From: Apostichopus parvimensis
Taxonomy: Eukaryota; Echinodermata; Holothuroidea; Aspidochirotida; Stichopodidae
Direction of reading: 5' to 3'
Length of the DNA: 42,587 nucleotides
Assembly (NCBI GenBank): GCA_000934455.1
Contig: KN882923.1
Coordinates: 77,889 to 120,475, forward strand
A model generated the notes under the pieces. That model did not search any database. It worked only from the letters and a program-made list of their open reading frames with translations, and had not been told where the DNA came from. Shown piece by piece: positions 21,453-30,500 of the stretch (position 1 is the first letter of the stretch; every line of letters begins with the position of its first letter). The position numbers and the translations under genes were made by a program.

Positions 21453-21563
21453 ATGCTCTGTAAATTCATTCGTGAGAAAAGTCCATCTAGTCATTTACAT
21501 CGGCTGTGCTTCAAAATAATTGTCAATCCAGTTGAAATGTGTAGTTCGGAATTGGTGATATAA
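21453..21563 (+). pseudogene. Relic reading frame, copy 1, product unrecognised
   Basis: A 37-codon frame beginning MLCKFIREKSPSSHLHRL and ending at TAA. The same frame is recognisable at 40697-40885 (longer, 63 codons) and at 41636 onward (broken). Conservation of reading frame among repeat copies suggests descent from a coding sequence, perhaps of the transposon itself. I do not recognise the protein. Confidence 0.4.
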
Positions 21564-22917
21564 CAAGGCCATGTACAACTAAATAGACCTCCAGGAGAGC
21601 ATGGTCTGTTTCTAGTGAATTCCGATAGATTTTCGTAAAGAAGGTAGGGAAGAGTATTATAAATTGTAACTGTTATATCACTGTATAGTATTGTGTATAT
21701 CTTAATGCTGTTATGTTCAGAGTCCACACGTTCGTTTGTGATTGGTAATATATATTATCTCTCAAATCTTGGGTGGGGTTACAATTTTTAGTAAGCAAGC
21801 TATCACCCGCTAACAAATATGACATGTACTTGTATTTCCGTACTGTAAAATCTAATTTAGAGTTTTCAGATATACACTCTAACATATAATTTAACATGCA
21901 TGTTCTGTGGAAGAGTTTCGTTAATTTTCAATGAACAATTTGAACTGGTGTTGCGCCAAATTAATCCAATCAGATATGTGTGGGGGGGGGGGGGATTTCA
22001 TATGGAAAAATATAATCATGTTTATGCTCGTAAAGTTTGGAGTGATTGTCCTTCTAATTGTGGAAGCAGCACTGCGATCGCAACGCTGTAGCGTACTTCA
22101 ATTGATGACTTTATTACCTTGTTGCGTTTTCATTTGTGCAGTAATATTGATTACGTAAACGCCATTTGCCGGGGACAATGTATTACGAAATGATTCAACA
22201 TCACTTTTGGCGAAAACAGTAATGTTCGGGAGGGTGATAGTCAATCAGGAAACATTGGGTTATCTACAACATGATATGTAAACAGAAAGGTATGAGGCAT
22301 GAGGCATTGTAGTTATTTGGTCACTACACATTATTACAGCTGTCTTAGTGGCAATATCAACAGTTGCCATGGTAACATTTAATGTTCTAGAGCAATGAGT
22401 GTCATAAGTCAACCATGATAGGGTGACTGATAGTGATTGGATATCTTTATCTTGAAAAGGAGGTAAAAGCTGTCTATGTGTGTGTCTATGGTGGATGTTT
22501 ATGTGTGTGTTAGCCTGAACATTGGCTACAAAACTTGGGTAAGTCATGACGTCATATGATCAAAGCTCTGAGGTCAAGGTAAAACAACCAAATAACAACA
22601 TCACAACAAAGAATAACAAGCAAATTAGAATGGGAAAATGCCAGAAATTATACAACCCTTGTGTAGAATATCAGACTCTGCATGTCAAAAGTCAAAGTCA
22701 ACATCTGGAGCAACCAATACTTGTCCGACACTTATACTTGCATGGTTGGGGAGAGGTAACTGTGCTGGTTGGACTAAAGATGTAATCCTAAGAATGGGGG
22801 GGGGGGGTGAACACTACTCATGGCGTCATGGAGACCTTATGGCTCTTTGAATAACTTGGAGCAGAATAAAGCCTTAATTCATTGACTCGTCTATAGGCGA
22901 TTTGTGTTCTGATAAAA

Positions 22918-23252
22918 AAAAACGGAAATCGAAACACTGACCATGACATCCGTTGGGTATGATCGTTTTCATAGAGTCGGAAATAATTCTCATCAAGGAC
23001 AACCTCATAGGGTCATCGTCAAATTCACAACGTATGGGACCAGAAACGACTGAATTAAAACTAGAGGTGCTCAGGGACAGTTATCAAAGACGATTTAAGA
23101 TGTGCAAACCAACTGCTGCTCCAATAAACAAACAACAACCCTGCCAGAAAATAGCTAGGACCAAGAATGGAAAAATATTCGCCATACGAAGAAAAGACAA
23201 AGATGATATCATTGTCAGAATAAGTAACATCAGTGACGTGCAAATTCTATAA
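22918..23252 (+). pseudogene. Relic of a LINE ORF1-like protein
   Basis: In frame 2, 22928-23054 encodes EIETLTMTS then HRVG and QPHRVIVKFTTYGTR. This is the 'RhRvG....RpiIvkF..y..R' block of L1/Tx1-like ORF1 proteins; it ends in TGA at 23052-23054. After a frame change, 23068-23252 encodes EVLRDSYQRRF, then ARTKNGKIFAIRRK and a closing VRISNISDVQIL. This matches the family's 'R....Lw..nGkIf.......I.s..Dl' ending. The two halves are in order but in different frames, so the copy is dead. No reverse-transcriptase part follows. Confidence 0.7.
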
Positions 23253-23321
23253 AATTACAAATTGTGATGCATAACCACCATATTGCTTTAATGAACGCCG
23301 ACTTCTAGCACTAATTATTTT

Positions 23322-23860
23322 AGACTTGGATTTCCTTTGTGTAATATGCCCTTGTTCCAGGTTTCTTTCCCACCCTTACATGATTGCTAAATATCTCACG
23401 CGTGGTATTCCTTTGTGTAGTATTGTTCTTTAGTCTAAGTTTCTTTACCCTCTTACGGTATCGCTAAACCGATTCACACAGCGATTACAGTAACAACTGT
23501 CATCTTAAATTTGTATACCACAGTAAACACTGAAACGTGCTGATTAATATGATAAATCGGTAGCATGTGCTATTAATTTTACAGTAAGCATTGAGGACAT
23601 GTGTCTTCCTAACAAATGCATCAAACTGGATTGTTTGGGATAACACATATCCTCAGTTCTTACCGTAATCATAATAGCACATGCTACTGATATAAATCAC
23701 GATCCGGTTTTTACAAAACTTAAAGATTTAAAGTAGCTACTGTGTTCTCTGTGTGTATCGGGTGCATCGTTAAGTATCTCAGACTTGGCTTTCCTTCTTG
23801 TAGTATTGTTCTTTAATCCAGGTTTCTTTTCCCCCTCACTTGCTTCATTTCTTTCCATCA
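23322..23860. repeat. About 75-bp tandem repeat, three units, interrupted by a MITE
   Basis: The pattern CTTTGTGTA(A/G)TATTG or TATGC, then GTTC, then AGTTTCTTT or GGTTTCTTT plus a C-rich end occurs near 23331, 23411 and 23789. The second and third units are separated by the complete fold-back element at 23469-23761. Confidence 0.65.
23469..23761. mobile_element. Fold-back MITE, complete
   Basis: A 293-bp near-palindrome. Its ends are inverted repeats: CCGATTCACACAG at 23469-23481 and, on the other strand, CCGATACACACAG at 23749-23761, both followed by ACAGTA. The arms continue inward as inverted copies of each other (GTAGCATGTGCTATTA, GAGGACATGTGT) to a central loop near 23615-23635. No coding capacity. 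It could be mobilised only by a transposase elsewhere. Confidence 0.82.
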
Positions 23861-24493
23861 TTTGTGTAGTTTACAAATCTCTTGATCTACAGGCACGACT
23901 TGTATATCATCAATATTAGTAAGCTACGTAGTACTTGTTTTAAACAAGGCCATTCAAAGCAAGCACCTTGCGTTCTCACTTCTCTGCATGTCTAGCGGAC
24001 CAGCCACTATTTCTACTATGGAAATTGAAATCCTATTCATAGTTTTTCCCCTCTCTCCTTTTGTTTTGGTTTTTCTTTTGTATTTTTGTTTCTATAGCAT
24101 AGGGGTTGTACATCAACTCAATACTCAAGCTTAACTTGTCTATTCCTTAAAATGGTTAAGTCTTGAACAATGGTAGTATTTCATGTTCGATCGTACGACT
24201 CCCGATGATGAGATGCTATTAATCCAGACATGCTCTTACTATACCAGTGACGGTTTTAAACAGCGTTTACTGATTCTGCAAAAAATATGAATAATAAGTA
24301 TTACATGTAACCTCAAGAAGCCTAATTTAGAATTACGTTGCTTTAATTAATAGTTTAATTACACATGAAAACCATGAGTTTTAATTTTACACAGTAATCA
24401 TATTGGCTATCTGGTCTGATCTGTGTCGGTGTAATATCGCGAAAACCATTAAACGGTTATATGCCTTACGTTTGTCACATGCTTTTGTTTCAG

Positions 24494-24574
24494 GTAAAAT
24501 TGAATATCTAATGATGTATTCAGCCAAAAGCAGTCATCACGAACATGATGAAAGGGAAACAGCAGAGACAACAG
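24494..24574 (+). CDS. First recognised exon of the DED-VLIG gene
   Basis: The acceptor TTTTGTTTCAG ends at 24493 and the donor is ACAG|GTTTGT. Two in-frame ATGs at 24511 and 24514 begin a hydrophilic, His/Glu-rich leader (MMYSAKSSHHEHDERETAET). As a full exon (81 nt) it is also phase 1 at both ends, so it could instead be internal, with upstream exons I cannot see. I take 24511 as the likely start. Confidence 0.55.
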
Positions 24575-27500
24575 GTTTGTTGGAAAATAAACTTTACATA
24601 GATATGCATAAAGTTATTTCTTTTCGTTGGTCTAGATTTTTCAACTTAAGTTATATCTACCTATACCCACAAAACTTTGTATTTATAACATAATAACAAT
24701 ATCCGCATGTCCGCATGAGTTTTGTAACATTTGCAAAGCATAGCACAGTGAGTATAGATGTCTTGGTGATACAGTATCAATAGAAAAGTGTAAACTCTTT
24801 CTGAGCATAATATAAATTTTACAGTTTTAAACTTTAAAATTACATACATACTCAGGCAAACACATTTAAATCATATTTTATTCTTACAGGTTTTGGCAAA
24901 TTGCAATTGGACATAGCTGGTGATTTCACTTTGACTAATGTCCAGGCCCTGATGACTGTTTTCCGGTTCGGGCGGGCTGAGTTCGACAAAGTTACTTGTG
25001 ACAATGATCCCAACATCATGTTTATCAGGATGTTGGATGAAAAAGATATCATCACTACAACAAATATATCCCGTCTTGTCTCTGCTCTCGAAGACGCTGG
25101 TCTGATTCGCATCAAGTCACACGTGGTTAAACTATTTCAGGAATATAAAGCTGGAGGATTATGTGGTAAATTCAAAATTGTTATACTTCAATCAGCTGGA
25201 TTCTCGATTTTTTTTTATACAACAACAATAATGATGATAAAGACAGAACAAGAGAAAGGTCCATAAGTAGATGTTACAGGCGTGTTTGACATTTTAGGGA
25301 TGGACAGCAAACAAACTGAGTCAGTGGCTTGGCTTGACTTGACGAAAGATGACATGTGACTATGCTTGACTTGACTTGACTTTATATAACTTTTTTAAAA
25401 TGTTTAGATTAGACGCTACCAATGTTATAAACACTGAAACGAATTAAAAGCAAATTTGTCTTCTTCTTCTGGACACTAACATTGAATTTGTTCAGGAAGA
25501 CACATGAGCTAGTCTAAGTTGAGCATGTGTTCAGTGTCTGTTTACTGTATTCTAGCATATTAGAATATCGTGTCACCTATGAATTTAGTACCGATCTTTA
25601 GAACACATGTCATTGACATCAGTATGTCATCTGCCCTCCTGTCTTAGCCTAGTAATGGCGAGGAAAACCACAACTGATGTTATTTCATCGTTCATATTTT
25701 AATATTAAAGAATTCCGTTCTTCTTGAGCAGGATTATTTCGTTGGATATTTTCTGACTAATTGACTTGTTTTTGAAAAGTGCTTCATTATTTGTGTTTAG
25801 CTAAAGTATCAACGACACATTTTACTATCTCTTCTTTAGGTCAATTATGCAGAGTCTTAAGCTTTTTACTAACATGTTGGGTAAAAAATAACGTTGCTGA
25901 GTTGATTGTTATACATGATAGCTTATAGGGTTTGGTTACATGATTCCCCTGATGGTTTACAGGCAGGATCAAAGCTAGGTATACTACTTGGGTAGAAGTG
26001 AGGGGGGGGGGGCAGGCCAAGGCAAANNNNNNNNNNNNNNNNNNNNNNNNNNNNNNNNNNNNNNNNNNNNNNNNNNTTAGCCAGTCATTTAACAAAACCC
26101 TCAATGTTACATTGGATTCCTTCATTTATTGTTGCACACATGATGATATATCAAATTTATATAATTTCGTCGATAAACCTTCCAATGTGGGGTTGACTTT
26201 GAACTGACATATTTGAATCATTATGGAGTATATATCTTTAAGTCTTTCAACTTCTTTTTGTAACGTATTATCAACACATGGGAATCATTTGTATAAGTAT
26301 CTTTTCGATTGTTATTACTGCATAGTGTAAAATAACAAGAGTACTGTATGTAACTAGAGCATTTCTTTGAGAGACGACGTAATTATTTTGATTGTTAGGA
26401 ACGTAATCCTCAGTCACTTTTCTATCTTATGTGTAATAATATTTTTATACCCTTCTGCAGACGAGAAACGAAATATATCTAAGGAGAAATATCACAGTTT
26501 CTCGGAACTGTTAAAGCAATTAGGACTCGAACGAAAAAACCCGATTTCATTGATAGAGGCAATGGAAGTGAAACAATGTCATGTACGTGACGTTGGGAAT
26601 GCTGGAATCCTTGATAATTTGATTTCCAAAATCACCTGCTACGACCATCGAATTCATCAGAGAAGGCTTCAATTATCGGGATCTAACAGGAGTCTTAGAG
26701 TAATCAGTAATCAAGAACCGGACACTAAATCTTGGACAGATTCCGACTCTGATGAAAGCGAAACAACAGATGATCATCATCAAGGTCACAGTGTTAGTTC
26801 TCGGGACATACTTTATGCAATATTAAGTTGTCTAGATCCATTTTTGTTGCAAGATGTTTTAATGAAAATGTCTGCTTGTCAATTGGCCGTACCCGTACTT
26901 ATGCCTAATGTGTTTGATGATTGTGTAGACTTTCGCTTGTGGTGTCTGCGTAAAATATCAAAATCTTGGTATGACAAGGAAAGCACAGCAATACAAACAG
27001 CAAATATAGTAAATCACAGCTTGTTAGCAGTCACCGCTTTGAAATTTGGGGCAGTAAATCAGTCAAAATCTAATATCCTCAACAAAATGTTTGGTATTTC
27101 ACAAGACATCGATGAGCATGCGTATTTCGATTCTTTTGAACAAGATCCATCCCAATCGATATGGTCAAAAGGAATTTTGGAATGTGCATGGTATTTGCCT
27201 GAGAATGGATGTCAGTCCTATAATCCATTGAACGCAACATCACTCTCGACAAAATACAAGTTTGAAGAAGCACTTGCATTGCTAAATCTCCGGGGTGATG
27301 CACAAGATTTCAGTTCTCAATTGAAATTTGCTGTTGACAGTTCATTTGTCACAATAGTGTTTATTGATTCACATAACAAGAAAACATACAAAGAGGAGAT
27401 CGCTGAAATCATGAAAACTTCCCACGTGATACTTATTCTATGTCCATCCTCCCCATCCATTCAAAATAAGAGAATTATACAGAAAGTAAAAAAGTATACG

Positions 27501-30500
27501 GAAATGACTAGCATCAATGCTACCGGACTTGCTGCTGTTGAAATCGCCGATTTGATTACAGAAACAATAGCTCAATTAATAAAAGATAATAAACAGAGTT
27601 TGAAAAGGTGCTGCTTGGCCGAATCAACAGAGATATGTCAAAAACTTTCTATAAGGGTAGATGAAGATGTACCCGCATGTAAGGAAGCAAGGGAAAGAGC
27701 AGAAGAGATTGTTTATCTCTTAGAGTCAGACACATACAAAAAAATAGAACATTTCCTATTCAGACTTGTTGGAGTTGGTTGATGAAGGAATTACCACATG
27801 GCGGGCAGAGAAACGTTGACACACATTGCAATACCGAGTCAGCCACAGATCCAGACATCGAGCACGAGCTTGCAAAGAAAGATGAGAAAAAGATGAAAGT
27901 ACGAAAAACACAGTTGCATACAGAACTTTCTGCTCCTATCAAAACATTTTATGAAGGATGTTCTTACAAAGAAACAAAAATGCAATACTTTCTCGAATGG
28001 CTTCAAATGCTCCTGAACAATTTGTCCATGAAGAAAGTAAAGCCACTAGTTGCTCAGCTGAAGATCAACTCAGCTGATATAAGAAGTCTGTCATCTAAGA
28101 TAAATACATTAAACATCCAATTTGAACATCCTCAACCAGGCAAGGCACGCGGCGAGCTACAGAGTATGATAGAGGATTATAAATCAAGGGAGACCGAATT
28201 AAAAACTGAGAAAAACAAAACGATTGATAAATTCGACGACTGTGTGGGCTTAGAACACTTTATGAGAGAATTGTCTCAACTATTTGAAGCTTACTACGTT
28301 TCAAATGATATCGCATTTCAGCAAAACATAAAGTATAATTCTCTACCCTCTTTAGCTGCATCTATGCTGCTAAGCGGACTTCCAATTGAAATACTAGACG
28401 GAGACTCCAAATTTGTCCCTATGATGTGGGTAAAGGAAATACTTCAATCAGTGATCAAGATGCACGGTAAAGATGCACGTCTTTATGTGATATCTGTTTT
28501 AGGGATTCAAAGTAGTGGTAAGTCTACCTTGATGAACAGTTTGTTTGGTGTACGATTTGCTGTCAGTGCAGGGCGATGCACTCGTGGGGCATTCTTACAA
28601 TTGCTACCGGTGGCTCGGTCTTTGAGGGACGTCCTTAAATGCGATTTCATTGCAATAGTTGACACAGAAGGACTACGAGCACCCGAAAAACGAGAAGTTA
28701 AAAAATCAACAACACAGGATAACGAACTAGCAACATTTGCACTGTGTATATCAGATCTCACCCTTATAAATATCGGAGGGCAAACAATGGGAGAAGATAT
28801 GACAAATGTACTACAAATAGCTGCGCATGCGTTCATTAGAATGAAGGAAGTTAACCTCAATGCTGAATGCCGCATTATACAACAATTTGTCGCGGATGTA
28901 ACTGCAGAGGAACAAAATGAAGCCGCGATGCAAAGCATTATCTCTACACTAAATGAAGCGATACGTGAAGCCGCAAAGAAGGAAGGAAAATCTCACCTGT
29001 ACCGGCAGTTTTCAGACGTTTTTGTTGTTCAAAACTATGAAAAAGAAACTGATAATGTTCAATATATTCCAAGTTTGTGGCGTGGATATATGGGTGCTCC
29101 AAATTATCAATATGGTGTAAGTGTGCAAAGGTTGAAATCAAATATTCTTCAATGCATTCAACGAAGCGACACATCTGGAAAGATTTCGGATTTTATTTCA
29201 CGAATGTCAGATGTATGGAATGCGATAGGAAAGGAGGACTTTGTATTCAGCTTTCAAAATACAAAGGAAGCTTCATTATATGAAAGTTTTATGGCGGTGT
29301 ACAAAAATTCGATAACACCAATTCGAACAGAGGTCATAGGGATGCAATTAGCAGCCCGCCAAAATATTGAAAATGCTGAAAGTGGAGATACGCTCGCCGT
29401 TCTGAAAGACAGCTTAAAAGAAATAGAGAGTTACTTAGACAAACAGAGCGGAAACATTCTTCAAGAAATTGGCAAACTAATTAAACAGGAGAGATATGAA
29501 AGTGTTCAGAAACATGAACTGTATTTTAAATTAGATTTGAAAACTAAAACAAGTCGCATGATTGCAAATGCCAGCGCGGAATTGCATCAAACTGCTCAAT
29601 GTCATAGAGAAAAAAATGAAATATCGTCCATTGTTAATCGCTTATATCATGAACTTTGCGAAAGCATGACCACTGTTACCGAACAGTTACGATTGCAAAT
29701 TCCTGCAAGCGAGCAAAAGGGAAGACAAAACGATAATATCGATCATGTTATTGATAAGACATTTGACGAGTTTTGGTTGCACTCATACAAGCTGATCTTA
29801 GACGATTATCCTCTTAAATCATTAAAAGACATTCTTCAAAAACATGAACGGTCTCTCAAAACATCTATTACATCAGAAACACAAAACACTTCACTCATGA
29901 TAAGAAGTAATTCACTGAAACCATTAAATTTCTATTCTGTTTCGTCAAATATAGTTTTTGATGATTGTACTGCTGTAAATCGGGTAAGGCTAACATTGAA
30001 TACCGTTGATCCTCATCATCAAACACAATTCCAACAATTGACAAGTTATATTGAACGACTAGCAAAAGAAAACTTGAATTTCCATCATAATGCTTCAAAG
30101 TCAGTGACAAAGTTACTTGAATTCTTAAAATCAGCAAACATTAAAATTGGGCAGAGGAATATAGCTCTTTACATATGTTCCAGATTTGCTGATGTTGCAC
30201 AAAGAGAACACTGCAAGAATGAATCAGAGATGATTGCGCAATATGATGATAGAGAAAATAAAATATTTCCTTCAGATGTTGTTCCAATTACCCGACTTGA
30301 ATCAACTTTCTGTGCAATTGTTAATTCAATCTTTAAATTGAATTCCGAAACGATTCAAATGATGCTTAGGAGTGGAGAGACACATGAAAAACACCGAACG
30401 TGGATCAAAAGAATGTATCACTTGAGAATGGGCAGAAATGCTAGTGACTCATGGAAGGAATCTTTAAACAAAGCACTTAGAATGTTCTTTGAAGGTATCG

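Larger units (their letters stand above)
18837..22600. repeat. Large dispersed repeat, copy A1
   Basis: This block aligns by eye, with high similarity and in the same order, to 34206-39010. Anchors include GGTTTTACATACTGCA (18837/34206), GGCGATAATGATAAC (19260/34647), AATGTTAATTCAGGGA (19297/35373), ACCGTCAGCTTCCCTGG (19491/35529), CTCCAGGGTT (20379/37280) and GTAAGTCATGACGTCATATG-like sequence near 22538/38954. Relative to copy A2 it has an extra segment at about 19585-19770 and a 580-bp segment at about 21280-21865. It contains relic coding fragments (20217-20480, 21453-21563) but no intact gene, so it is probably an old transposon or a composite of several. Confidence 0.85.

Noticed and set aside
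27608-27763. Intron explaining the VLIG frame change
   Set aside because: A GT donor (AAAAG|GTGCTG) and an AG (TATTCAG) exist, but splicing would remove the conserved VDEDVPACKEARERAEEI segment, so a 1-nt indel is more likely.
28507-28938. 143-codon minus-strand frame
   Set aside because: It is antisense to the conserved VLIG GTPase domain and is open because of the codon bias of the real gene.
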